This document shows positions 47,556-58,815 of a stretch of DNA of 64,000 nt, in pieces. The stretch spans positions 7,924,001 to 7,988,000 of the forward strand of contig NC_063259.1 in the NCBI RefSeq assembly GCF_019578655.1, read 5' to 3'. The notes beneath the pieces are model-generated. The model ran no database searches and was not told the DNA's origin. It was given only the letters and a program-made list of their open reading frames with translations. This stretch comes from Ricinus communis (lineage: Eukaryota > Streptophyta > Magnoliopsida > Malpighiales > Euphorbiaceae). The translations under genes were made by a program, and so were the position numbers. The first letter of the stretch is position 1, and each line of letters begins with the position of its first letter.

Positions 47556-48810
47556 TTTGCAATAGATTAGCTATGGGTAAATTTATTTTACTAATGTTTA
47601 TCTACCTCTAGCTTGGACGATGTAATCGTTGAAGGTTTCACTGACATTGTCAATCACATCACATCACATTTAGAAATCTCACGAATAAATAACTTATAAA
47701 ATTTGTAAGGATCTCTCTTTAAGAAATTAACTTATGCAGTTTTATTCTCACCTTTAATTTCATTAATGATTTGTTTATAAGGAGCTTCATAAATACTTCT
47801 TGTAGCCTTTTAGACATATTTTTTACAACTTGTCCCTTAAACTCCTTATAATATACATGCTTAATACAATTTCTTTGTTCAACGAAATGTGCCATATTCT
47901 TTATAGCATTAATCGGACTCTCTTAATCATTACAAAAAATAAATGTTACACAAAAATAAAGTAACTACAAGACAAATAACATAGTGAAATATAGTTTTTA
48001 CCTTTTGTTGGTCATTAATAGAGATCTAACCTAATCCATTATTGATTTGCTACTCTTCCAAAATAATAGTAGAAAACCAAGATCATTAGTATTCATTTTT
48101 GCAACTCTTCCAAAATAATGGTAAAAAAATAAGGCCATTAATATTTATTTTTAGTTGAAGCTACAACCCAAAAGATAGAAAATATTTAGTTGTTTCAATC
48201 TTATCCAACGGTGCATAATAAAATCCTAAAAAGGTTTTCAAAAAGTATTTATCTAACTCAATAATGGGTTATAAGCTTTCAAAAAGCTTTTTCTTAAATT
48301 ATTAAATCCTATAAAGAATCCTTTAAAGGTGCAATCTTCTTCTAGTAAAAAAGTTTTCTTTATCCACCCCAATAACTCAACTTTATAACTTCTTAATTTA
48401 GCATAACATCATGAACATACACTCTTAGCATATTAAATGTCTTTTATTTGGCCCTATAGCACTTTGATCGTGACACTTGTACATAAAAATTACCTAGCAA
48501 ATCATCCTCTAAGTCTTTGATAATCCAACTGAGATTTCTTCTAACTTATGCATATATTACTTTGCTATCCATTTAGAGACAGCTTGTTTATTCTTCATCT
48601 CTATAGCACCTACACTTAGTCACTTATGACTTAATGAAAAAGGTATGCTTTCATTTAATCATGCTCCCATATAGCCTTCATACATTATGACTATTAATAA
48701 TTGCCCATTTTCTGAATTGTAGTTTTGCACTAGCGTGCATCTACAAATTACATTCTAAGAACTAGCTATAAATACTTATGAGTACATCTAGGATCATATA
48801 CAACTCTCTT
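47556..48810 (-). pseudogene. Mutator-like (MuDR) transposase relic
   Basis: On the minus strand, near 48300-48200, RPIIELDKYFLKTF and APLDKIETTKYFLSFGL match the catalytic-core entry of plant MuDR/FAR1-type transposases (usual form RPxIGLDGCFLKG). About 48160-48050 has the FLELLL..LG-like segment. Near 47900-47770, CIKHVYYKEFKGQVVKNM matches the segment preceding the SWIM zinc finger. Stops and frameshifts are frequent. No terminal inverted repeats were found. Confidence 0.6.
48051..48156. repeat. ~53-bp tandem duplication in the transposase relic
   Basis: ACTCTTCCAAAATAAT.GTA followed by AAG.CATTA.TATT.ATTTTT occurs twice in succession, with several differences. Confidence 0.65.
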
Positions 48811-49299
48811 TCTTCTCTTTCTCGAATCCTCTTCAAAGTTCTCTTCATCAATACAATTTGAATTCAAATCTCCTCCAAAGTCCTCATGTTCACTAACAAA
48901 GCTAAAATCTTCACTATTTGTATTTCTTATCCTATCACATTAGTAGTTATCCTTTTGAAATACAAACCAGTGCTACTATGTAATCTATTAGTAACCTCAT
49001 CAATTGGCACATAATTCATATACTTTATTTTGTTTTATCTTGCTTCAATATACTCTTCATCATCTGACAATTCATTGTCTTTAACCTCATTGTCGATGTC
49101 CCTATCATTAAATAGTAAGTAGTAAAGATCTTTTGCTTCTCTTACATGTATTTGCTCATTTTATTCTGCACTAACATCAATAGTAGTGTTGACATTTCAA
49201 GTCTATCTAAATTGTTCACTATGTTAGGAATTGCACTAATGCAGTTAACACCACCTCCTTTTTTATTGTAAGAGATTCATACTTGTTCCCATCTATTAG

Positions 49300-50745
49300 C
49301 CTAAGCGCCTTGTGATAGGTTATAAATAGTTATACTTATTGTGTTTAATTCTCTTACATTTTGATTGGATAATGTGCTTAGTTGTGGAAATTGTGTTTAT
49401 TCCGATCTAGATGGTGAAATATCAAGGACTGAGTGAAATTCAGCCAAAAGACATATTTTAAAGCATCACTTATCAAAAACTAAGTCTTTTGAAGGAAGAG
49501 CAAAAATTTGGGCAGAAGATCATTTTCAATAAGGCGTGACCACGCCTTACAACCCATGAGCTCCTAAAAGTTGCAAAAGATAGCTTAGAATTTTTCAGAG
49601 ATAAATTTATGGTGGACCCATCTTTAGTTAATTTCATTTATTTTTGGAAGTGTTGGATAAAGAGGACTTTCTCCCATGTATTTAGGATTTTAATTTGTTT
49701 AGATTACTCTTTCTCCCACATGAAGTTTATTTCTTTTTAAAAAGGATTCTCTTATTAGGGTTTAGGTTTAACTTCCTATATAAGGAGGCCAGTTCTACCA
49801 AGTAAAGGGGGCTGAGTACTTTGAGATTCATATTCTTATTCTTCTTCTATTCTCTACAATTCTTGTGAATTCTTACTCCACCATGAGTGGCTAAGTTTAT
49901 AGTTTCTAATTCAAGAGTGAATAAATTCCAATTGTAATTTTGTAAGGCTTTGTGCTTAACAAAATTCTTCTTTAATTCAAGTATTCTTTATTTCTTGTTC
50001 TTATTATTTATGAATTATTGATATTGGTTGAACTGACGACTCAACTTTAATATTGATTTTTTTATTGCTAAACTTTGAGTTTGTGATCCGTAATTGTCAT
50101 GAACGATTGGCACAAGTAGCAAGGAGCTGGCTCATGTGTGTGTGATTGCGGCTTATTCAAATTACATAGCTTGCATGATAGGCTCTAGGAAAATAAAGGA
50201 ACAAGGTTAATTCAATTGCAGTTATCTCAATTAATTAATATTGGTTTAGTCATTCTCATTATTCTTATTGCTATCACTAAGTTGATATGGAACGCTATCG
50301 TGCCTAGTTGACTAATGGTGAGTTTTGATTTGGATGTTGGGTTTGAGTCAATTATATTAGGAGAATTACATTTATTGCGACTTTTTCGAATAAGTAAACT
50401 AAGTACTTGAATAGAAGAATTGATATTTTAGCCTATGATCATTATTACAATTGGATGGAATTAGCACTCTTGAATTGGAAATTTGTTAAGATTGATTTTT
50501 ATTTACTTTAATATTCAGCTTTCATTATTTTCTGTTTATTCATAATTTTAATTCAAACATTCAAAATCCCCCCATTTTTATTTTACTTTGAGAAGCTATC
50601 CATATTGGTTCCCTTGGGATTCGACTTGGTTTCACTATTTCTACAAGTTAGTTTAGGAAAATCAGTAATTTATTTTGAAGGGCTTCGACAACCCGTTCAC
50701 CTTGTCATATGACTTAATCACTTATTCTGATCTTAACAAATAAAT
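49300..50745. other. LTR-like sequence without defined ends
   Basis: Features typical of LTR or leader sequence in plant noncoding retroelements: GTAAAGGGGGCTGAG near 49803, CTTTGTGCTTAAC near 49950 and TTCCCTTGGGATTCGACTTG near 50610. No ORF or paired repeat was found, so boundaries and family are open. Confidence 0.35.
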
Positions 50746-50750
50746 TGAAT

Positions 50751-51651
50751 TGTTGATCTAATAATTTTTCAAGAGTTGATGTTGTAGCTTAGTTCAAGAA
50801 AGGTTGCTCCAAATTGGCGATTGCACCACGAGAGCGCGCCTGTGAAAAGCAACATTTTCATGGCAGAAACTTCAAGTCTACAAAAGCTTAGAATCATGAT
50901 CGCACCTCAAGTGGGTGTCACCACAAAACTTGAAGTTTAAAGTAACCGTTAGGAACCACTAACAGTAATATTGGAAAGCCGCCAATGCCATGCTGCCACG
51001 TTAGATAGCCATTAGGAAATTTCAAGATTCACGATCTCAATTTGGCATTCTGTCAAAGTGCATTTAATGCATTGTCTTAAATTAAAATATGGTGATTTTT
51101 TAAAAATATATGTGTAACGGCTCTTTTAGGTTTTTAGGCTATAAAAACCATATCAAATATCCATTTATGATTGGTCAACAACCTCCAAAAGTCCATATAT
51201 TGTGTATTTAATATTTCTCTTTCTTACAAATAATTTCTTAATTCTTGGTTGTTTTAATAGCTTGCATGCTCTTGTGAGGTTTGAGTGTTAGCCTAAACAC
51301 TTTGGATATGATTTAAGGGTTAGCTTAGGAAAAACTCTTGTAAGGGTTCGGTGTTAGCCACTAAAATAGAAGGTGTACGGTTTAGTGTGAGCTATAAAAC
51401 ACCAAGTTTGGAGTGAGCTTTAAAGAAACCATTTTGTAAAGATTGATAGTATAGTGAATTTTCAATTGTGAATTGGGGAGTGGACGTAGAGTTTGTTAAT
51501 CTTGAACCACTATAACTTCTTTTATCTCATTCTTTACACTCTTTTAAGCTTTTTTCAAACCAAAATTTTTAATTTTCCATCCTTCTCTATTCACATAATT
51601 CAAAACACTCCCCCCCCCCTCCCCCCAAATCTTGGTTCATAAAGACAAACA
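50751..51651 (+). repeat. Probable copia 5' LTR
   Basis: Lies directly before a PBS at 51654. It may start TGTTGATCTAATAATT (50751) and end near AAAGACAAACA; both edges are provisional because no partner LTR is present. A TATA-like GCTATAAAAACC is near 51137. The end contains C-runs (51608-51626). Confidence 0.5.
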
Positions 51652-51653
51652 AG

Positions 51654-51669
51654 TGGTATCAGAGCTTAG
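51654..51669 (+). other. Primer-binding site
   Basis: TGGTATCAGAGCTTAG, a tRNA-Met-type PBS, 56 bp before the gag ATG. Confidence 0.85.
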
Positions 51670-52017
51670 TACTCTTCATCAAGCTTAAGTGCAAGAGTCA
51701 AAAATCAAGATGACCAATAAAGGTACCCACCACCTTAGACCATACTTTGATTTTGTGCGATTATGCCCATTGGAAGTACAAGATAGAGATCTACATGGAC
51801 AACGATACAATGGATTATAGGATTGCACGAGAAAGGAGTGAAAACTCTTATCCAAATAAAAAAATGGCATAAACATCTCTCTCCATGGAGATGAGTGGGT
51901 GGATGCTCATAGAAAAGCAAATAGAAAGAATAAGAGAGCTATGATCATCCTCCTTAGCTCACTCTCTAGATAGGAATGTGAAAGAGTTCAACATCTTCCA
52001 ACTACCTACAAGATATG

Positions 52018-52022
52018 GAAGA
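52018..52022. repeat. Target-site duplication GAAGA (left)
   Basis: Identical to 53653-53657, flanking the solo LTR. Confidence 0.92.
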
Positions 52023-52055
52023 TGTAATATCCAGTATTTTTATTTTTAATAATAA

Positions 52056-52102
<47 letters not shown>

Positions 52103-53652
52103 TATTTTTTCCCTCTTTTTCTTCCAATCCCCTTTCCCTCTCTTTTCTCCTTTTCCTTTACCCCCCTCTCCCTCCTTTTTTCCTTCCTCCCTTTTCCTCT
52201 CTCCGTCTCCTTCTTCCCTTTTCCCTTCTTCTGCCGGCTGCCTCACCTTCCCCGCCCGCCTGTGCACCTCTGCTACCGCTGCTGCCAACTCCTTTTCTTT
52301 CCGCCGACGCCGACCGGAAACCGACGGAAACAAACTCTCCACCCCCAAAAACCCTAGAATCAACTCTCCTCCACCGAAAAATCCTTGCCGGCAGCCTTGG
52401 GAAATGTCGCCGGAGCAGATAATCCAACCTTCTCGCCAGCTCCACCTGAGGCGTAGGAGTAGACTGCGGAACGCGATAGAGTTAAAGTCACATAATCTCT
52501 ACACTATTGCTAAGTCTAATTTGATATGCTACTTTAAAATCATGTTTAATATGATTATTAGTATCGCAATATAAATAATTTCATTTAATTATTAATTACT
52601 GAGAATAATTTTAATATTATTATTAGTAGTAATATATCGTTATTTTGATAGTTAATATTATATTAATGCGATCTTTATTATTTTTCCATACAAATTGCAT
52701 GATGTTTTTCCCGAAATTCTAAATCTTTATTTCAATATGTGTTGAATGATTTTGTTAGATCATGATTATTATTATATGTGTTGATTGTGATTTGGGGATG
52801 AGGCTTTAGTAGAACATGCCACCTGATGGGTTACATCAGGACCATGTGCGCACCGGTAATAATTAAAAACAGATAACAAGGTTATTATGGATTTTTGTCC
52901 TGGTCGAGCATTGCTCTTTGGGCTGAGTAGAGTTGATTGCTGGAGGTAAGGTCCCTAGTCGAGCAATGTTCTCTGGGCGCCGGCTTGGTTGGAAATCAAG
53001 TGTTCAGGCTGGAGGTAAAGACCCTAGTCGAGCTTTGCTCTTTGGGCGCCAGACCTGTTAGATTAAGAGAGCCGAAAGGCTACTAGTAATTGGAGTTAGG
53101 GTTTTACTGAGCCACTCGTCCTGCAAATATAAAAAATGTATTTTATTTTTAAAATTATGGTATGATTATAATATGATTTGTATTTGATGTACATGGTTTG
53201 TTATACTGATTGTAATAATTATTATCTTCTGTGAAGACTGCAATAGTCACAAGATTATTTGATTTTAACTCACTCCCGAGACTGACCGCCTTAGTTTTAT
53301 TTTTCAAGTGACAGTTAGAGTTCTTCGTCGTCCTGCATTTTGACAGTCCGATTTCTTCTCCTTCGGAATTTTTTTTGTAAATAACCTGTACTTCATACTT
53401 TCGTTATTGTTTACTCTAGACTATCCGCAGTAGAGAACCTTTAATTTTGTTGTGATTATTCTGGTCCATGTTGGACGTGTGATGTTATAAAGACCTGATA
53501 GAATTATTTATGAAATGTCAGTCATGATTAATTATATTTTGTTAACTGTTTATTTAAATTATTGGTCTGTAAGGCTTACTACGGGATTCAGTGGCCTTAA
53601 GCCTACCCATTCTCTAGGTGTCGGTCACGAGCCCACATAATGGGTCATGAGA
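52023..53652 (+). mobile_element. Solo LTR, 1.63 kb
   Basis: Starts TGTAATATCCAG and ends GGGTCATGAGA (terminal CA altered to GA), with perfect GAAGA duplications on both sides and no internal domain. A (TA)n run (about 52060-52098), a pyrimidine-rich then GC-rich block (52105-52470) and three GTCGAGC subrepeats (52898-53060) are present. Same family as 26573-29461 but shorter. Open frames in the GC-rich block are compositional. Confidence 0.93.
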
Positions 53653-53657
53653 GAAGA
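53653..53657. repeat. Target-site duplication GAAGA (right)
   Basis: Matches 52018-52022. Confidence 0.92.
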
Positions 53658-54135
53658 CCTTGGAGAATTACCATGAGGGTATAAAGCAAGTCAAATCTGA
53701 AAAGATCCACTTACTTATGACGGATTATAAACTCTTCAAAATGAAGCGAAATGAGAGGATCACCGACATGACCAACCGGCTTCTCAGCATCATCAACAAT
53801 CTTCAAAAGTTGGGCAAGTACTATGAGCTTGTTGACATAAAAAATAAAGTCCTCAAGGCTCTTCCACTTAAGGACTATTGTTCAAGAGTGGCAAGTATAG
53901 AAAAAGCCAATGAGGACTTTGGAAAAGTGTCTACGAATGAACTTATTAGGAAGCTTCTCACTCATGAGATAACTCTTAAGAATGAGGAAGAGCAAAAAAA
54001 GGAGAGAGATATACAAAAGGAAACCTTTGGCTCTCAGAAGCTCCACCAAATCATAAGAAAGTGAGCTCTAATGGATCTAAATCAAGTGAAGATATGTGTC
54101 CCATTTTAATGACTATATTGCTATTGAATGTAAAA

Positions 54136-54371
54136 TACCATGCAAGAAATGCGCACATCATGGAGAAAGCGTATTTTTTGTAAAAAATAAAAAAATAGTT
54201 AAAAAGGGGATTTTTAAAACTTCTTTTTAGAAGTAAAAATGTTATTAATGTTATACCATGCAAGAAATGCGCACATCATGCAGAAAGCGTATTTTTTGTA
54301 AAAAATAAAAAAATAGTTAAAAAGGGGATTTTTAAAACTTCTTTTTAGAAGTAAAAATGTTATTAATGTTA
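54136..54371. repeat. 118-bp near-identical tandem duplication
   Basis: Two adjacent copies start TACCATGCAAGAAATGCGCA at 54136 and 54254; the only difference seen is TGG against TGC. The near-identity points to a recent event in otherwise old sequence. Confidence 0.92.
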
Positions 54372-54532
54372 TAAAAAGGGATATTTTTGTAAAGAACCCT
54401 TGTTACTTGGCTTCAAGCCCAGTTCGTTAGGACTTATGGGTCTTAGAATCTTGTTTTTAGACCATTTATATTATATTCTTGTTTAGGCCTTTGACCTTAG
54501 TGCTCTAGGTAGGGGTGGATACTTTTGTTGAA

Positions 54533-56109
54533 GGGAAAAGGCTCATTTTGGCCTTTAATGTTCGGATCAAGGAACAAATATGCCTCTGAACTAAAATTTA
54601 GGACATTTAACTACGAAAATCATATTTTCCAAAAAATATAATCCCTTGGCTAAGGGAACAAACTAACAAAAGTTACTCTATTTGCTTAAGGTGACTTGGC
54701 ATCTTTGTTGGTTCCTTGTAACATAATTTATTCCTCTTTATCTTTCTTCTCTTTTTCCCTTTCTCCTTTTGCAATAATTAAAACCAATGAATTTATTAAT
54801 CTCAAACTCAATTTTTATTATCTATTAAAACCATTAAACTCTAATAAAGACCAATAAATTGATTGGTATAGGATCAAAACTCAGTCAAAACAGTCATGCT
54901 TTGCAACATTGAACCATTTTTTTTTTTAAAAAAGAGAGGAAAAAATGGCTGCTTTCTTAACCAAATTCAATTGCAGTGTATAAAATGAGAAAAAATAGTT
55001 ATGAAAGAAAAATGATTAAAATTTGACACCATTCATCAAGAGAGGCCCAATATTTTGTTATTCATTTTCTTTACAACAAAGCCAGACAATACATTATTCC
55101 AAGTCATTAAACTTCTACTAAGGCATATCATCTAAAACCTTAACTATATTATCCAAATCACTCACTGCAAAGTAAAATTCAATAAGCTTATCATCCAAAA
55201 TCCTTTCTTTATCAAAATCTAGCTTCAAAATTCTTGCCATGAAGCTTTTTGCGATCTAACAATTATATAGAATTCAAACCTTGTATATTCAAATCCCTTT
55301 TAAAACAATACGAAAGAAAGAGAGACAATTTGGAAAAGAAGAAAAACAAATGGAAACATAAATATATAAATTATGTAAACAAATAAGAACTGAAATGATG
55401 GGTTCTTTGAGAATAATTAAAAGCTCATACCGCTTAAAACAATCTTATACAACAGAGATTAAGAATGAAGCTCTGAAATCCATTAATGGCAGCTCTACCT
55501 CAGTACTTCCAGCTCCAGATTTAACATTCTCTAATATCCAGTGGTGATAATAAATGGGAAGGGTATGGATCAGATCTAGGAGATAAAACATCTGGCGGTT
55601 AAGCACTAGCCATTACAACATTTCCAAATTTTGACACCCCGAAAATCGCTACCATATACTAATCAAATAGATAATATGAAGGCAGAACATGAAACTTTTA
55701 AGACTCTAACTTTTTCTCAAGGAAGGATTGTATAGAATTAACTAATCTAAAGTATAGAGATGTAGCATAGAGAGACAAAATAATAAAAAGAAAACAAGAA
55801 AGGAAGAAAAAGGCTGAGGAGAAATCTGAAGAAAATATCGAGAGATCAGAGAGTTAAGGCCGAGAAGGTGAGGTGAGAGTTAAGATTTGCTAAGAAGGAG
55901 AGGAGTACAAAATGGGTTCCTTCATATTTATAAATTTAAGACACGTGGCACTTAGGTTAACGTTTGTAACCTCCATATTTTATTGCTATTAGCCAAGGGT
56001 CTTATTTTCAGAAAAATATGATTTGCACAGTTAAATATTCCAGATTTTAGTTTAAGGGCATATATATTCTCCACACGCAAATATTAGAGGCTAAAATGAG
56101 CATTTTCCC
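54533..56109. mobile_element. Non-autonomous Mutator-type element (MULE)
   Basis: Terminal inverted repeats of about 121 bp (54533-54653 and 55989-56109) start GGGAAAAGGCTCATTTT and GGGAAAATGCTCATTTT and share TATGCC, AACTAAAAT, ATTTAACT, AATCATATTTT and CCCTTGGCTAA in order. The flanks are 9-bp duplications TTTGTTGAA (54524-54532) and TTTATTGAA (56110-56118), one mismatch. Nine-base duplications and long inverted repeats define Mutator elements. The 1.3-kb interior has no transposase; a less AT-rich stretch at about 55470-55620 could be captured DNA. Confidence 0.9.
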
Positions 56110-56559
56110 TTTATTGAATCATGGTTTTTATTGTATTCTTTTAAGACCTTTTTTAGTCCAGCAATTTCTTTAATTGTTCAAACATTCATCTATATTAATT
56201 TTATTTGCAGTCCCTAATTTTAAATGTGTTCTTTTATTACGGTTTCTGATTTTTCATTGGTATTATAAAATTTTTTATATTTTAATTTGAAAAATATTTA
56301 ACCTTTTGAATTTCAATAATTGCCCATCTCTATTATGTGGCAATATAATTTGAAATAAATCTAATATTTTTTTATTTAACAAATTCATAATATTATAATA
56401 TCGTATCATTTTTACTAGAAGTTGACTTGAGATCAAATTGAAATAGTTTTAATAGTATTAAAATGAAACAAATTCTAAATTCTTTCACGCTTATGCATCA
56501 AAACAAAGAAAGAAGAATAGAATTGAGAAGTTGACAAAAGAGAATGGCAATTGACAGTG

Positions 56560-57176
56560 TACTCCTCATGAGTTGAGTATTGTGAAGGTTAATTATTTCA
56601 AAAAAAGTTGTTCACTTCACTCTAAGGGGACACGATTGCATTCTGAATTTTGTTCATCCTAAAGTATCGGCAGATCAGAATATGGCTCTAGGAGGCATTA
56701 TTTATGCACCCGGATAAATCTTCAAGTTTGGATGGAATGAATACAGCTTTTCTCCAAAGGTTATAGGATATTGTCGGAGGTGATGTGATTGATACGTGTA
56801 ACCTTTTCTTCAACATGGATCATTTCAGGAAGGGCTTAACGATACATGCATTTTGTTAATTCCCAAGAAGTAGAATCCAGTGTCGACGGGAGATTTGAGA
56901 CCAATTGCTCTCCATAATATGGTTTACAAAGTCATAGCCAAAATTCTTGCTAATCGGATGAAAGGTATTCTACCTGGCCTTATTCTTAAATAATCAAAGT
57001 GCATTTGTGTCTAGGCATCTAATCACAGATAATATATTAATTGCATTTGAGACTGTTCACTTTCTCAAATGCAAAAGAAAAGGAAAGAATGGTGTCGCTA
57101 CCCTCAAAATCGACATGAGTAAAGCGTACCATTGAGTTGAATGGCACTTTTCTCAAGGATTGTTGAGATTTTGAGT
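56560..57176 (+). pseudogene. LINE (L1-type) ORF2 reverse-transcriptase fragment
   Basis: Broken plus-strand frames give VHPKVSADQNMAL, MHPDKSSSLDGMNTAFLQRL, DTCILLIPKK, GDLRPIALHNMVYKVIAKIL, ANRMKGILPG, QSAFVSRHLITDNILIAFE and TLKIDMSKAYH, the N-terminal and finger/palm parts of plant L1 RT. At about 57177 a copia LTR begins. The sequence resumes with the zf-RVT part at 61212; the intervening RT (including the F/YADD motif) is missing. Confidence 0.85.
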
Positions 57177-57355
57177 TGTTAGGGTTGTTAGGATATGATA
57201 AGTATTTATCTTTTAAATTTAGAGTCTAGCTATTAAGAGGTTGTTATTTAGTTTCTATCAAAATCTTATATATAAGTAAAAATATAAGGCTGATGTATAT
57301 CTTTTTGATATCAGAATACAATAATGAAAACCTAATTCTTAGATTATTTCTTTCA
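57177..57355 (+). repeat. 5' LTR of the truncated copia element
   Basis: Ends ATTTCTTTCA just before the PBS. Contains a TATATATAAG box near 57269. Confidence 0.6.
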
Positions 57356-57357
57356 AG

Positions 57358-57373
57358 TTCGTATCAGAGCCTA
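57358..57373 (+). other. Primer-binding site of the truncated copia element
   Basis: TTCGTATCAGAGCCTA, a variant of the tRNA-Met PBS core. Confidence 0.75.
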
Positions 57374-57410
57374 CAAAAAAAAAAAAGGCTTTGAAACACT
57401 TAAAACAACA

Positions 57411-58815
57411 TGAGTGGTAGAGATGCTGAACCATCTGAATCGAAACCTATTATCATTCAATCTGAATGAGCATTCAATGCAGGAATTACGCTTACATAAT
57501 CGAATTTATGACGTATGGTCTCAACTAATGGAAATGCATATTGCTGAAAGAGAAAAGCTTTCCTATATTCAGGGAAAAATAAAACCACCTGCTGAATCAG
57601 AGGATGGGTATGAAAAGTGGTATGCTGAAAACCAAAAGGTGAAGAGATGGCTGCTAATGTCTATGAGTCCAGATATCATGAAGCGATATTTACGCTTATC
57701 CACTGCCCATGAAATCTGGACTGCTTTATCAAAAGCTTTCTATGATGGCAGTGATGAGTTGCAGCTCTTCGCCTTAAACCAGAAAGCCTTTGCAGCCAAA
57801 CAGAATAGAAGATCTCTCTCTGAATATTATGGAGAACTAACTGTAATTTTTCAAGAATTGGATCACAGAGACAAAGTGGTCATGAAGGATCCTGATGATG
57901 TGGTTGTACCAAAAATCTATTGAACGACTACGGGTGCATATATTTTTAGCTGGACTGGATGATCACTTTGAGCAGGTTCACGGAGAAATCCTATATCAGG
58001 AGTCTACTTCAGGCCTAGAAGAAAGCTATGCCCTGATTCGACGAGAGGAGAACCGTCGTATAACATTAAAAGGAGACTATGGAGACTCTGCTGCTACTGC
58101 AATGGTGATTTGCAACAAGTCAAAGACATCTATTGGTATTGGAAAGTCCACACAAAAATGTACTCATTATGATAAGTCAGGCCACATCAAAGATCGTTGC
58201 TTTGAGCTTGTAGGCTATCCAGATTGGTGGGATCAGAATCGAGGATCACAAAGAAGAAAAGCTAAGAATTTCATGATTTCCACTGTTGCTGAAACCAAAA
58301 CAAGTGTGGACAATGTTGAATCAACTTCAACATTAGTAGCAACCACAAGCAAGGAAGGTAAGGTGTTTAATGTTTCTACATCTGTTTGTGATAGTACATG
58401 GATAATTGATTCTGGTGCTTCAAATCATATGATCTTTGATTCTGGACAGGTTAAGAAACTTAGACCATCCTTACAAAAATCTGTTTCGATAGCAAATGGT
58501 AATGAGGTTTCAATTATTGGAGAGGGATCTATTACTGCCACCAATTCTTTAAATTTAGACTTAGTTTTAATTGTTCCATCATTAAATTACAGCCTTTTAT
58601 CTGTTTCACAAATCACATCAGCTTTGTCTTGTGTTGTTATTTTTTGGCCCAATTTCTGTTGTTTTAAGAATATCCAAACGAAGCAGACGATTGGCTGTAG
58701 TATTAGGCGAGGGAATTTGTACTACTTGGACATGCAATCGAATACTTCTTCCAAGTTGCATCATGCGTTTACAATGGATGGTCCAAAGAAGGAAAAAAAT
58801 GAAGCAGAAATCTAG
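57411..58815 (+). pseudogene. gag and protease of the truncated copia element
   Basis: ATG at 57411, then a frame change to YDVWSQLMEMHIAEREKLSYI and RYLRLSTAHEIWTAL (57414-57923). A second frameshift near 57900 leads to IFLAGLDDHFEQV, a zinc knuckle CTHYDKSGHIKDRC in which the second Cys is Tyr, CFELVGYPDWW, then protease IIDSGASNHM and LLSVSQIT. A TAG ends the frame at 58813. Confidence 0.85.

Larger units (their letters stand above)
51710..54063 (+). pseudogene. copia gag split by a solo LTR
   Basis: The left part (51710-52022) encodes in shifted frames CDYAHWKYKIEIYMDNDTM and a helix ending in a KIW-like motif. The right part (53653-54063) continues with ENYHEGIKQVKSEKIHLLMT, FKMKRNERITDM, RLLSIINNLQKLGKYY and KVLKALP, the UBN2-type capsid of plant copia gag. 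The 1.63-kb solo LTR 52023-53652 lies exactly between, and the reading frame agrees across the insertion once one GAAGA copy is discounted. Upstream frameshifts show gag was broken independently. Pol is not present after it. Confidence 0.85.

Noticed and set aside
52015..52445. Pro/Ser/Leu-rich and Arg/Gly/Lys-rich open frames on both strands
   Set aside because: These are compositional frames over the (TA)n and pyrimidine-rich block of the solo LTR.
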